A DNA stretch of 64,000 bases, taken from Lojkania enalia. Taxonomy: Eukaryota > Ascomycota > Dothideomycetes > Pleosporales. The stretch covers positions 124,001-188,000 of the forward strand of contig ML986615.1 of NCBI GenBank assembly GCA_010094045.1, given 5' to 3'. Below are positions 33,601 through 46,600 of this stretch, in pieces (the first letter of the stretch is position 1; each line of letters starts with the position of its first letter). The position numbers were made by a program, and so were the translations under genes. The notes beneath the pieces are model-generated. The model did not search any database, was not told the origin of the DNA, and worked only from the letters and a program-made list of their open reading frames with translations.

Positions 33601-35834
33601 ATTCGAGAGCACATTACAGATTACGAAGTCATCCTATATTTGCATCCATTATCACATTTCAACACGAAATGAAGCTTGACCCGCTTCTTGGTAGGGCATT
33701 AGCTGACCACTCTCGCCACATTATCTTCCTTGGGGGCCGCTGTATCCGGCAGTTCAATACTAGTTTGCTTGAAACCATCTACTGTTTGGGAATCTGTCTC
33801 ACAAGGCTTACACTCGCTTCTCAGTGGTTCGCGCGATGTTAAGGTATCCCAGCACTTAAGAGCACCTACCCAGCAATCCTCTTCGTGGGATGGCCAAACG
33901 TATTCGAGAGCAACAACCATGTGGCTTGCTCTCAGGCATGTTCTTACATATCAATCCTAGTTTTGTCGACGAAAGAGCTCATATCGAGCTTCTATTACAG
34001 TCATTCTGACTGTGACGGACTGATCAAGCAGCTGCGATAGTGACATCCAGCCGGCGCGCAGCGGGTGATGCCCCTGAGCACACCTTTACCGGAATGCCCT
34101 CAACCCGTGATACTCTCTGCACTTCCATCACATTCACTGATCTGACAACTGACTTTCTTCCGGAGGAACTTACCTACATTCCACGTAGTCGCCCACGTTC
34201 CCCTCCCACATTATTGCGGCGTGGGGGGCCGTTCATCTACAATCAATCTCTGTACAACGGTAATACAAGCGCCCAATATATCGCAACCCAGTGCTTCGGT
34301 ACCGCCGAAATATCCCGTAAATGAATACACATGAGCAGTGCAGACGGATATGCAAGCAGCAGCGGAACTGAAAGCGTTGTGATCAGTGCAGCGGAAGAGA
34401 TCGAAAGAATCCCTTGTGCTGGAATTACGCAAAACTGTTGCCCACTTGAAATGTCCTTGCCTCGTATTCGTTGTTCGAGACTCATTTTGCTACCACTCCA
34501 TAGAACAATCTCGCCTCATCAAGAACCATAGTAGTAGAAATGAAGCGGACATTCTACGGATTGCTGCATGAGCCGCCGAAGACCCATTATTCTTACCCAG
34601 CCCACAATATCGCTCGCAGTCTACGCAGCAAACATTCGGCTACGCCGTTCTTTCCCCGCGCCCCCCCCCCCCCCCCCCCCCACAAACAAAAAAAAACAAA
34701 AAAAAAAAAAAAAAAAAAACCAAAAAAACAAAAGTACCACGCAAACCTATGATATGCCGTCTCGTCACACTTGACCATTTTCTAGTCTATCTCTCCTCAA
34801 AGTTTAACTCACCGACATGGTACCATCGAGCCACCATTCCGCCTTCTCCACACGTTCAGCCTCCAATCTCACGTCTCGCAAGCTACCATCGGAGCCTCTC
34901 CGGATGGTTGCGACACCAAACCTCCAACACCACTAAAATACATGCTCAAAAAGCAAACAATAGCGCTCTCCACTGGATCGAGTGCCATCGCTAAATGGGG
35001 CTAGGCGCCACTATTGCGACTTCGCACTAGCAGAAATCTACGTCGAATTACTATTACGCGCCAATTATAATGTAGGTATCTGAAAGATTGCGGCTACGAT
35101 GTCTATTCCGGAGTCGCCGTATCCTCAATTCCTCGTTCCCTCATCGAATTGCTAATAGCAAATAGTGAGCCACGGCAACATCCTCACTAGCACATGAAAT
35201 GAAATGAGTGATCTTCATCCTTCGCTTGACGGAGATCATGCGATCCTCCAACGGCCGGGAGCGATCCGGTGGCTTCCTTCACTTCTCAAATCGGGAATAT
35301 CGCTTCTGAAAGGGGAAACAATTCGGCTTCCTCTTCCCGCAGCCCGCGTCCATTCCTCGCCATTTTGTTGGCGAGAACCTTTCAGGGCGCCTTGATGCTG
35401 TGTGATAGCGCTGCGAAAACGCCACTGCGCGATCGGATGTCGTCTTGCAAAGACCATGCCCGAAATCTTCTGGTCCTGCCTTCGGTTCGTCGAGCTCTTC
35501 TCGTGTATGGCCTTCCTGTTTAAGAAATTAATGGATTGCGCCAGTGTGCCGCTCTCGGAGAATTGAGGTTGGTCGAGACTCCAATCAATCATGCTCAATA
35601 GAGAGAATGGAGACTTATCTGGGGACTTCGCAGATGGGGTGATGAACAATTATGGCGCAAGATATTTGTTTAATTCCTAAGCATCAAGCATGCTTTTGCT
35701 AAGCCCTCCAGAACCTGTAGACTACGTCGAGGGCGAGACTGAGAGAAAGTTGGCATCATGCACTCAAGGATGTCAATCATTACAATAAGATGCCACTAAA
35801 ATAAGCCTTAGACGCAAATTATCTTTACGATACC
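30689..35834. other. Gene-poor stretch of 5.1 kb
   Basis: Both strands were read and no conserved domain was seen; open frames are short, overlapping and compositionally random. It starts with the promoter of the membrane-protein gene. A C21 tract at 34661-34681 runs straight into an A-rich tract to about 34733. The stretch could hold non-coding RNA, a lineage-specific gene with many introns, or nothing. Confidence 0.4.
34661..34733. repeat. Poly(C) run followed by A-rich tract
   Basis: 21 C residues (34661-34681) are followed by about 50 bases that are nearly all A. Long homopolymers of this kind are length-variable and prone to assembly error. Confidence 0.9.
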
Positions 35835-38800
35835 TTATACAAGCGTCAACTTGACCTTCCTCTTCCCTGTACTCTCCTCAATCTCGTCCGTAATCCTCAC
35901 CGTAACCTTCTCGAATAGTTCCACGCTCCTGTTAATATCCCCCTTAACCTTTAGGACATAGTTCTCCGCATCAAACTCTGCTTCCGGCTCCGGCGTTGCC
36001 AGATCCCTTAATCTTATCAGACTTTCGACTCCGAACCTCGGAACAAAAACGACGAAACCATTAGAGAAGATCTTCATGATGAACCCCTCCTCCTTGATAT
36101 CCTTGCCCTTGAGTGCCTGCCCAACGTAATATTCGATGCTCGCACGTCCTGCCATCTGTGCATTGCGATGACGCATATTGATATTCTTACAAATTCCTTC
36201 AAGCTTAGCCTTGGAATGAAGACTGGGGTCTAGTGGCTCATAATCGATTGCGGCTGCAAGTTGGCGATGAGCCTCTAGATCAGCGTAACGGCGGATGGGC
36301 GATGTAAAGTGTGTGTAGATTTCGCTCGCGAGACCATAATGCCTAAATTCGGGGTATGCTTGGGAGCCAGCACAAAAATATTCGGCAGACATCATGCAAC
36401 GCGTTGCCATGATTCTCACCAGCGTGTTGAAAAAGGGCTCCTTATGGTCTACACATGTGTCCAGGGAATCTGCGAGAGCTTTCGAACTGTCTGTTCGGAT
36501 CTCAAGTCCTTTCTTGACCTTGAGCTGGTTGCCCAGTTCTTCAAAGTTAGTCTTGGGCGGCGCCCCGTGTCGACGTAGAAGAGCTGTTTGAGGAAATGCT
36601 TCGTAGTTCTTGCCAGCAACGCTAATGTTCGCAAGTAACATAAACTCCTCCACTAATGAATTGGTATCAAGAAGCCTCTTTGTCTGAACATCGACTGGAT
36701 CTGAAGTCTCTGACTCGGTCTGTACTTTGACTTCTGGGGAAGCGAGATTGAGGGCGCCTGCATCATATCGCTTCTGTCGAAGCTTCTTTGAAAGCATCAT
36801 CAATGTTCTCATGCCGTTTGTGAGGCCGTCCTGTTGTGATTCGTCGTCGATTCGTATCTGGGCCTGTTCATAGCTGAACGCTTCTCTAGAGCGTATAACG
36901 GATTTGGTGAAGTCCACAGAGACAATATCTGCATTAGTAGTTATCTCCCATAACACTGTAAAAGCGTATCGCTCTACATAAGGTTTGAGCGAGCAGAGAT
37001 CTGTCCCAAGAAGCATTGGCAACATGTCTATGCGCTTGTCGACTAGGTAGACCGTTGTACCTCGCTGACTAGCTTCCTTATCCATGGCATTGTTAGGCTT
37101 CACGAAGTGGGAGACATCCGCAATATGGACGCCGACTTCAAAGTTCCCATTAGGTAGCTTCCGAGCGTGGAGGGCGTCGTCAATATCAACACACCCTGGA
37201 GGGTCGATACTGCAAACAAGTAGATCCCGAAGGTCCTTGCGGCCTCTCCAACCTGGATCGTCGAGGCTAGCCGGGACTTTCCACTCATGGCCCTCCGGTG
37301 GCAAACAATCTAGGACGATCTTCGGGAATGGTCGATACTGGACGTCCCACTCCAGAAGAAGGGCTTCTGTTTCGGCTCCTTTGGACTCAAGCTCTCCAAG
37401 CGATCGCACAAAATGCCCCACAGGATAGCGTGAATCCCGTTCCCACGAATCAATTGTTGCTAGCACGCGCTGTCCCAGCAACTCTCCAGCTTGGCGTGTT
37501 CGTATACGAATTTTAGGTATACGCTTGTCCATGGGTACCAAAAAGACCATCTGTTGCTGCCTGCTGGATTTCGAAGTTGACCGTACTGAATCACGGTCGA
37601 TATGGCCTACGTACTGTCTCCAATTCCTTTTGATAATGCCTACGACCCGCGCTGTCGGCTGTGGCCTGCCCTCAGCGCTTTGACCGTGCACTCTCTTGAC
37701 CTCCTCTTGGAGTGCGCGGCGCTCCCTCTCGGAAATAACATCTTCTCCGTCTTCTACTTCAGGGTTATCATTCTTATTGAGAGTTTCTTCTTCGATAATT
37801 TTCGTGGATGGTGCTTTCCATTGGTCTTTGGGAAGGACCTCGACTACGACCACATCACCAGATACGGCCCGATTGCTGTTTTCTCGACCGAGAATAAGAA
37901 GCGACTTATCGAAAGCGGGCACATGAATGGAGCCTTCCAAGTAGTTGTACGGCGAGACGTTGAAGATCCCCTGATGAAGTGTACCGGCTTTGACTCCGGT
38001 CATCATTTTGGACATTGTGAAGTACTCCGGATAGAACACTTCAGCTTTGGAAGACCTCACTTCCCTTCGCTCCTGGGCGGCACTAATCATATCGAGTAGC
38101 TCATCAGCATTTTCCAAGCCAGACACAAATTCAGACACTAGATATGTTAGTTACCATTATAGACTCGCTGATAAAACATACGTGAGAGAGCCGGAATGCC
38201 ATCTGATTTCGCCTTCTGTAAGTTATCCCTATCATCGGTGATCATGACCACAGATGGTATCCTCTGTTGTTTCTTACTCCTTGCAGCCACAGCTTCGGAA
38301 AGATGGTGATTGTACCATAGAACTGCTTTTCGCACAGCCCTGTCGTTACGGTCGTTGATAGTTTCGCCAGCGTTACGAATGACATACGTTTCTTGACGAA
38401 ACTCATTGAAGAAAACGTAAAATCTCTTTCCCTCATTCTTGGTCAAAGCAATGAGACGGTGATATAGTGGCAATGACTGATTCTTGACTTCCTCGAGAAC
38501 GGTCTGTAAGACAACGACGTCGTGGAAGGCTGTCTCAACTTCGAATAGATCCATTCCGGTAAGGAAAGCGTTGGTATCCGGGACTAGATACTGTCCATTT
38601 GGGAAATTCTTTGATCCGGCTGGAGTATCCGATAGAACAAATGGTGCCACTACACTCATTAGCAATATTTCATCACGTGGGCTAGAACTGCGAACCCTTT
38701 TTGGAATAGTCTGTGGGCGCGATCTCGAGACATGCTCTACACAGGCTTGAGGAGCAGGGAATGTCTCGTCGTAGATAGAGCTCCCTCACAATCTTTTGCA

Positions 38801-38897
38801 CCTTGCCACTTTTGGTAGACCGGACGTAGACTTTGCTAGACAGATTTGTCTGCCCTTGATCGAGCGCACTCGATCGTTTGAGACTAAAATACTCCAT
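35835..38897 (-). CDS. DIS3: Exosome complex exonuclease DIS3/RRP44
   Basis: Three exons (38696-38897, 38182-38649, 35835-38137) give 990 residues, like yeast Dis3 (1001). The N-terminal SSKVYVRSTKSGKVQKIVRELYLRRDIPCSS with CRAC is the CR3 zinc region. The PIN endonuclease domain follows with its acidic residues in VPDTNAF, TVLEEV and ITDDRDN. Two cold-shock domains come next, then the RNB exonuclease core with the metal-binding DPPGCVDIDDALH near residue 540, and a C-terminal S1 domain ending RKVKLTLV. Dis3 is the catalytic subunit of the nuclear and cytoplasmic RNA exosome. Introns are 46 and 43 bases; the first has a weak donor (GTTCGC) but a good GCTAATG branch and restores the expected VAPFVLS join. 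Another first exon cannot be excluded, as TTTTAG precedes TCTCAAACG. Confidence 0.95.
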
Positions 38898-39343
38898 TTC
38901 TCGTGACTTCCGCAGCTGCGAACGAGCTCCGGTGGTGGCTGCGGTGTTGATGTTTGGTTCGAATTCTTGAGAACAAACGCCAAGATATCAGATGCAAAAA
39001 CCTGGCTAAGCCTGAAACGGATAGCTCGATCACTGAAATGCGCAACGTTGAGTATACTTGCTTGCGGATTGCATACGGCGAGATGTTCTGGAGATGTCGA
39101 GTTGTATAGATATGTATACTTGAATTTACGCACTTTTTGGTCTTCTTAGGACCAAAGAAAGGCTCTGAAGTGGACGCAGACAAAGCGGTGTGGTCCAAGC
39201 TTCACTACGGATGACGGAGTGCAGCTCGGTGGACATGATAGCACGAAGAAGCAACAGAGCTCCCACCACGCCACCACCACCACCCGCACCAGCGCACTCC
39301 TCTCCAACCCGTACACAGACCCAGCCCATAGGCATCTCTCGCC
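38898..39343. promoter_or_regulatory. Bidirectional promoter region between DIS3 and VMA13
   Basis: 446 bases between divergent start codons. A CCACCACCACC-type tract lies about 70 bases before the VMA13 start. No tRNA is present although GGTTCGAATTC near 38955 resembles a B box. Confidence 0.45.
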
Positions 39344-40918
39344 ATGTCGTTAGATCCACCGGCCTACATGCTCTCGGTCTCAAACAACATCCGCACCCGC
39401 CCCATATCCTGGGAAGGCGCAGTGCGGGCCAAGACCATCACCGATGCGGACCTGAAGAAGATCAGGTCAATTGACAAGGTGCGCAAGGAGCAGCGGCAAA
39501 AGACGGTCGAGGCCGATGTGGATAGCTTCGTAACTTTGCTATTGGGCGGGAACGGATCACAGAGCATCTTCGAGGCAGCTGCAAAACGCTCGGACATGGT
39601 CCAGTATATGCTTGTTCTGACGGGGGACCTGCTTGACGGTATGTCTGCATCCCATAAAATATCTGGTCCTTGTTGGGAGCATGTAGCTAATGTATCTATC
39701 AGATGTCCCAATGCTCACATCAGCCCTTGTGCAGCACCCGTCACCGTTCAAGCCATTCTTGCCCCTCTTGAAACCCTCGAGCAGCCCTGAAGAGCTCGTT
39801 CCTCTCCTCACTTCCTCTGTTCTATCTAGACTTCTATCGCAAGCCCTCACACAACCCTCGAAAGCCGCCTCTCAGATTGACGAAGCGCTACCCCAGATTT
39901 ACAGCTACCTCTCAGCACTCAGCAAGAGCGCCGACGCCGGGTTTCAGGACATCGCCGTGCAACAATACTCTGCGCTTCTTCGTAATAAGAAGTCAAGACA
40001 ACTGTTCTGGAAACAGAGGAAAGAGACTGTCGACCCATTATTCGATATCCTCCGCGCCGCATCTGGCGCGACCAAGGACCAGGACTCCACCCTTTGGAGC
40101 GGGGGAACTAGCATCCGAAGTGGAGCAGAGAGCGGCATATCTGGAGGTGTAGGACTGCAGCTGCTTTATCATGTGCTTCTTGTTATCTGGCAACTTAGCT
40201 TCGAGGGTGAGCTGGTTGGCGACGGACTTCATGAGTACGTATTAGGCCGCCTAATCTGGCCAACTTTTATTAACTACTTGGTAGTGAACACGACATAATC
40301 ATTCTCTACACCCACCTCCTGCGCATTTCCCCCAAGGAGAAGACGACCCGATTGCTTCTGTCTACTCTACTAAACCTCCTCACTGCGAACCGCAACTCAC
40401 TCCTCCCGGCCGCTGTTCTCGCACGTCTTCCTTCGCTCCTCACCACATTGAAGACCCGCCATCTTACTGACGAGGACGCGCTTCAAGACCTTCAGTCCTT
40501 GAACGAGCTCTTGGACGAGTACACTCAGACACAAACCACATTTGATGAGTACGCAGCGGAGGTGCAATCTGGCCATTTGCGCTGGTCTCCGCCGCACCGC
40601 AACCCCACCTTCTGGCGAGAAAACGCGCGGAGGATCCTAGAAGAGAACAAGGGCGAACTACCCCGGAAGCTCTCCGAGATCCTATCGAAGAGTTGGGAAA
40701 ATGATAAGCAAGTCCTGGCAATTGGCTGCAATGATGTAGCGTGTTTGGTTAGGGAGTTGCCGGAGAAGAGGTCACAGCTCGAGAAAATCGGATTGAAGGG
40801 GCGAGTCATGGAGCTCATGCAAGAGGCTGATGAGAGTGTGAGATGGGAAAGCTTGAGGGCTGTTGGAGAGTGGCTGAGGTACAGCTTCGAGACGAAGAGC
40901 GACCTTCCCATGAGATAG
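39344..40918 (+). CDS. VMA13: V-type proton ATPase subunit H
   Basis: Three exons (39344-39638, 39703-40234, 40285-40918) give 486 residues, near the 478 of yeast Vma13. The first intron has GTATGT and a GCTAATG branch; the second joins GDGLH to EHDIIILYTHLLRISPKEKTTRL. Characteristic family segments are WEGAVRAKTIT, LVLTGDLL, HRNPTFWRENARRILE near the C-terminal domain, and the ending SVRWESLRAVGEWLRYSF. The fold is an all-helical ARM/HEAT-like repeat. Subunit H sits at the V1-Vo interface of the vacuolar proton pump, activates ATP hydrolysis in the full complex and silences free V1. Divergent from DIS3. Confidence 0.94.
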
Positions 40919-41722
40919 AGGTGGTATCAGCGGTCTGCTTCTCTATGGTTGGTTAGTTAGCGGAGTGTATGCATTTGTTTGTCGATATATGTCAACACGG
41001 GCGTGATCCTTGTGATTGTATTTTCTTTGTCAGGCAATGCGGACGATCTGGAGCTGCAAGATAGCTTACAATGGTAGATAGTGTGTAAGCAGAATTGTCA
41101 CCCACCTGGACACGTGCAACCGCAAGACCATGGACCCTTCACGTCATGTATACGCCACGGGAGCTAGCATTGTCTTTCCCCTCCCCTAGCCTCTCTATGC
41201 TACTCACTCTGGAAACAAGATCCACAGCAGCCAGCAACTGTTCTGCAATCACTGATGTACTTTTCTACCCCCACTCCGACCCACACGACTCTTAATACAA
41301 GGTATAAGCGTCCCTGAAACACATCCACTAAACAATTCAACCTAAACCCAAACCCAACTTCAACCCCTCAACTCTCCCGGCGCCATCGCCAATCTCTTGT
41401 ATCGTCAATGAGTTATTCATTTCATAATCGCGCCCATCCATCTACGTCCTGTAACTAGCTCGGAACATCCCGACCCTCCATCTATCCCACCGGCCCCTGA
41501 AATCAAAGATACCATCGTACGAACTAGGAAGAGTCCAAGATATTATCACATATCCCGTCAGCCTCCCGGCCTAAAAACAGGCATAGTAATAGTCAATGAT
41601 CGGTCTCGCGCCCCAGGACAAGATAGCACGGCACCTTTCCCTCGCATCCCATCTTATCCACCTATCCCTCGAACTTCGAAAACGAGGGTAGTCCTAGTTC
41701 CTAGTAAGGCCCGGCATGTGCG

Positions 41723-41772
41723 AAAAAAAAAAAAAAAAAAAAAAAATATATTAAAATAAAATAAAATAAAAT
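41723..41772. repeat. A24 tract and AAAAT pentanucleotide repeat
   Basis: 24 A residues are followed by TATATT and then at least four AAAAT units. It is a simple-sequence repeat with no coding meaning. Confidence 0.9.
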
Positions 41773-42775
41773 TACATACATATCAAAGAAAAATATATGC
41801 ATGCACCTAACTCCCTCCTCGTTTCTTCCCACGTAATAAAAATCCGCAAATGACGATTAGTGTCGGATATTCTTTGCGTGGGCCGGGAAAAAGCCAGATA
41901 GAATGGCTAGACTGCTTAGAATCGAAGGATGGATGGATCGGAACCAAGGTAAATAGATATCTACATTTATCTAGGTCGTTCATCTCTGTCTTGACGACAG
42001 TATTCTTTCTTGGCATAGAGCCATGCCACGCCACGCCATGCCAAATTGTCATAGAAGAAGCGCAATGAGCATCATGGACATACTCGCTCCTAACATGCGT
42101 TTACCATTGCATTCATCCATCACGTGACACAAACATACTCGCGTGCCCTATGCATCACCCATTATCGTTCGTTGGTCCGGAGCATCGCTCCGCCACCTTA
42201 GTTTCCCGCGAAGGCGCCAGCCGTCTATGGTCCAAGCTTCCTCGAAACCTCATGTTCCGCTACATACACACGCACCACATGTCGGTGGAAGGGCGCAAGA
42301 TCTGGGGTTGTAGCAGCAGCAATGTACATCTCCGAACCCCAAGTCTCCATTCCCAAGTATGAAGCGAACCTCGAATGCCCTTCTTAGTTACATGCTTCGC
42401 TCATTTCATTCCTTGCATCTCATGTTTCAGGCTCACACTTCGAGGCGCGGGAGCAGCGTAACAGTAGTATTAAGATTAAGGATAAAGCAGGCACCCCCTC
42501 CCAATCCAGCAATGCGTATGTTCCCATTTCCCCAGTTCCCCAAAAACCCCTAGACTGGCAAGAAAAAAAAAATTTCTCTTGGCCTGCAATCTAGATGCCT
42601 CGCCTAGCTTGGAATCACCGAAAAAAAAAAAAAAGCCCAGATATCCCCATATGCAAATTCCCATTCAAAAAGCAGCAACAATGGTACCAGCAGCAGAATA
42701 TTGCAAAGGACAAAAATGAAGAAAAGGGGGGAATCAAGCAACGCTACATCTGCCACCACCCAAATAGCGAAGTAT

Positions 42776-42801
42776 GACGATGATGATGATGATGATGATG
42801 G
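42776..42801. repeat. (GAT)n microsatellite
   Basis: About eight GAT units precede GGGCCATATAA. It lies in non-coding sequence. Confidence 0.85.
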
Positions 42802-43648
42802 GCCATATAATAAAAGCGTACCAATCCGAAATCACCTTGCGCTAACAACCAAAAATGGAGAAAATAAATTCGCAATCTGTTCAAGTGAAAGGAGTGCCAC
42901 CTCTTGCTGGACGATGCAAACAAATTCCATAGTGGACGTCCCAGATACCCATGCAATGCAAACCCCAAACGAAAATCCGCACAATGCGATATATTATGTT
43001 TCCTTGTAGAAGGAAATGCATAGCGAACGGTATATCACCCAGAATACGTGTATATGCAATGCATAACGAAAGTACAAGCAAATCGCAGAAAGTGGAGCCG
43101 AATACTATGAAGGGTGAAACAGTAGCGCGACCAGATGCTGTACCAAAGACGTACTTCATTCCCGCGTGTTCTCAGTTCTCATCTGTCTGGTGACCCGGAT
43201 CGTCTCGCATGCGTCATAGCGGGTTCGTTGCTCGGAGTTCGTGTCCGATGAGCGGAGAAGCGTCGTACGAGAAGGAAATATTGCTAACCACCGGGGAAAA
43301 GACGAATACGGACTATGCAACCGGGTACCAATGCTAATGAAAGAGAGGAGCCAGCAATGGTGAAGCAAAGGCAAATTAGTGTACAGGGTATGGGGATACG
43401 GTAAAGGAAAAGGGTAAAGCCACAACAAGCAAATGAAGCACGAGAATGACCGCATCCAACAAGAAAGCCTGAAATGCAATTTGCCCCCCAAAACCCATGC
43501 CTTGCAACGGCCGTTCCCTGGGTGATTAATGATCCTTCAGCGATGTGACTACCGAGTACAGCGCGGTTTTAGTAGGACAGAGTCGTCCGATGGTAGGCCT
43601 GGGCTGAACTGCCTCATCCAAAAATTTATCTGATCGTTATTCCACTGA

Positions 43649-45952
43649 TCAGTATGATTGCCAGCCTTGTTGCGGTGTTTGACCTCCTGGGGCCCACCCC
43701 GGCATTCCTGGTTGTTGCGCTGCGGTGCTCTGATGATGCATAAATTGGTGGGGGCTCGGGCTAGGCTGATAGGGACTCTGACCCATTGCTGGGTAGCCTG
43801 GATCTGCCATATTGCTCATAGTCTGATACTGCTGTACTGGTGTACCATGCATAGAACCACTGCTTTGAGCATGGTGAAGCTGAGGTGAAGCATGTATAGG
43901 CGACTGCTGTGGAAGTGGTGACGGCTGGCCAGGGTGCTGGGCGTATTGTACGCTGTGTTGCTGGGAGAGTGGCGATGGTTGCGGAGGTCCCTGAGGCCAC
44001 ATATTGGGCGGCATGTAGCCATGAGCTGGAGACTGACCATGTGAAGCTGTCGGAGCCATGACACCTTGGCGCATCCCTGTAGGGGGCGGCATTCCTTGGG
44101 GTAGCATGGCCATACTGGGTGGGCGACGATACATTTGATCTGATCTCAAGGGAGTATGCGGTGGAGCCCTCGGTGATGGAACCATAGTGCTCTGAGGTAG
44201 AGGCTGCGGTCGGTATCCTTGTCCACCAATTGGCTGGCCTGGAGTCTGCTGAGGCTGGGCTAGAGCTCCGTGCTGTCCTGTGCCAACTGTGGTACTCGAA
44301 GGAACGCGAGGAGATTGAATAGCCTGGGAGGCCTGTGGAACGCTATCGCCCTCTGCTGTTGACGGGCGAGGTGCTTGAGCTACTGGCTCGTGCGGGCGGT
44401 TCCAATAAGTGTCTAGATACTCCTTGCGGTTCTTCCGTTGATTCTCCAGTTGCTTGTTGAATTCAACTGTTTGGGCAGCTTGGTTCAAAATCTCGCCTGA
44501 AGGTGAAGGTCTCGTCAAATCTTGATATGGAACGCCAGACAGTTCCTGTCTGGGACGTTGCACATTTCCATAATCTCGTGGTTGGAGCTCTGTTCCAGGT
44601 CTCTGGTTATAGGCATCGGAATTCACTGGAGGTACTGTGCCAGGCGCGGGAGTGATTCCCCCAAAAGGATGCATGGGATTCATTCCAGTTCCCAGGTAAT
44701 CTTGATCCAGTTTTCCTGTATAGCTGGAATGGGCAAATGCCAAAGCGTGGCCAGCTTGGCTTGCTTCTGCAGCCGCAGCTTCCCGTGCCTTTGCAGCACC
44801 AGGTCTCTTCTCCCCTGCAGCGTCCTCTTCGGTGAACCCTTGCTTCCTGGCTTTGCTTTCCCAGTAATCGTCGCGAACCCGTCTTCCGTTTACAATAATT
44901 CTACTACCAAACTGCCTGAACATCGATCGGGCAGTCACGATGGCAATTTGTCGGGAGCGGTACGAATAAGGCAATATCTCCTGATGGATCAGGTCATCTT
45001 TCTCGGCTTGTGTAGCAATGATCTTATAGAGCGATCGATTCTTGTTGAAGAGCAAGTACGAGTCTCGGTAGCCCAGGACACGGGCGCACTCTGTAGCTAG
45101 CATAAAAAGCTTGTCCCCTCTGTTAGGCACGTAGAATGTGCGGCACCGATATTCGCGTCCGTCTAATGGGTGGCCCGTCTGCGTTACCTTTCTCTCACCA
45201 GCTTCATCTGTCTCACGGGGCAGGTATTCGTCGCCTTCCGGATTTAGCTGGTCTGTCGTGTGGTCTCGGACTGTTGGAAGCGCCTTGATCACGGTGGATT
45301 TGGTCGGAGTGGTCTTTGGAGGAGACGCTTGAGGCGGAGAGGCCTGGGGAAGGGGAGTATTTTGCAGTTGCGGCGTCTGCACAGGAGGCGCCTGACTAGT
45401 ATGTGTAGGCGTCGCAGGAGGCTGCGACGACTGAGGACTCTCAGCAAAAGATACTTTAGCAGCCTTCGGCGGACGGCCCCGCTTTCTTGATTTATCGTCT
45501 GTAATTCGGTTATCAGCATCGTGCCTAAGCACACACCCGCAGGACATGCAAGCACCCGCACCATCGCGAATAGAGTGGACGTACCATCGAGATCGCCTTG
45601 ATCCCCGTAACTATTTTCTGGGGAACGGCTGCGCTTAATTCCTCGAGAGGTTTGCTGTGCAACCGACTGTGGTGCACTTGCGAGGACACCTATCGAACCA
45701 AATGTTAGTAAGGTCTATACGGCCGGGGAGCGGCGGTAGATGTAATAGGTGTGGGAACTAGCAACATTTTGGGAACGTGTTGAATGGTTTGTTGATGGTT
45801 GCGTGCGCAAATCAGGTTTGCGCTCGCGATGACGGAAAAGCTTTTCACATACCTGCTGAGTTCAGCGCAGCCGGGTTGATGGTGCCCGAGGGATCCATGA
45901 TTCCGTTCCCAATGCCACCGTTCGTCAACGGCACTGGATGCATTGAGTACAT
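43649..45952 (-). CDS. RSC7: Chromatin remodelling complex subunit RSC7/Swp82 family
   Basis: Three exons (45853-45952, 45585-45689, 43649-45498) give 684 residues; introns are 163 and 86 bases. An AT-hook-like KRGRPPK lies just after the second junction. The signature RSC7 domain spans about residues 160-265: HPLDGREYRCRTFYVPNR, MLATECARVLGYRDSYLLF, SRQIAIVTARSMFRQFGSRI and VNGRRVRDDYWE. The remaining 400 residues are Pro/Gln/Ser-rich low complexity, as in filamentous fungal homologues and far longer than the yeast tail. The family belongs to SWI/SNF and RSC remodellers in the nucleus. Start choice is uncertain: Met codons at 45952, 45943 and 45898 are all in frame, the last giving MDPSGTINPAALNS. 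Confidence 0.9.
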
Positions 45953-46569
45953 TCCAGGCGTCGCAGGGCGCGACCGAGCTCGCGGGCAGCTCCGATCGGT
46001 TCGACGAGCTTGGGGGAGGGCCAATCGGCAGCGTCTTGTTTAGACCGGGTCGGGCACAGGGCTGCGGCAGAAGACGGGCACGGTGGATGCGGCGCAACGG
46101 GTAGGGCATGCGGTGGTGATGGGTTGAAGTCGTGGATGTGGGATCTTGGACGGGCGGCCGGTGTGGACGGACGCGACGGCGAGATGCACGTTCCCGAAGA
46201 TGGCCCAGGCCAAGCTCAAAGAGATGCGGGCAGCAAACCTCAACGGGGACAGCGACGGCCAGTGATGTGCAGCGGACAAGATTGCGCGCGATGGGTGGAT
46301 TGATGCAAGGCCGGCGGGCTGCGGGGGCATAGGCGGGCGGAGGAAGGTTGCTTGCTCGCTGCTGCTGCTTAGAGGCGTGGAGAGGCAGAGGCGCGATGAC
46401 GAGTCGCGATGTGGATCAGCTCCACTGCAGGGCTGCGCGATGGGCTGCAGTTGAGCAAAACAGTTAGCACCATCGACGGGCGGCGGTGAGTGACGGCAGC
46501 GCAGAAACGAACAAGCGCAAGGAGGGATGCCACGTGAGGAGGGCAGGCCCAGCGCCCATAAGATGCGCA

Positions 46570-46600
46570 ATAGTAATAATAATAGTAATAATAATAATAC
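46570..46600. repeat. (TAA)n microsatellite
   Basis: An interrupted run of TAA and TAG triplets before CGACTAAG. Non-coding. Confidence 0.8.

Larger units (their letters stand above)
40919..43648. other. Long convergent intergenic region with several simple repeats
   Basis: 2.7 kb with no gene seen between VMA13 and RSC7, which face each other. It contains an A24 tract (41723-41746) followed by AAAAT units to about 41772, short A tracts near 42562 and 42620, and a (GAT)n tract at about 42776-42801. It may include a long RSC7 3' UTR. Confidence 0.45.

Noticed and set aside
38950..38970. GGTTCGAATTC resembling a tRNA B box
   Set aside because: No A box at the right distance and no cloverleaf; it lies in the DIS3-VMA13 promoter region.
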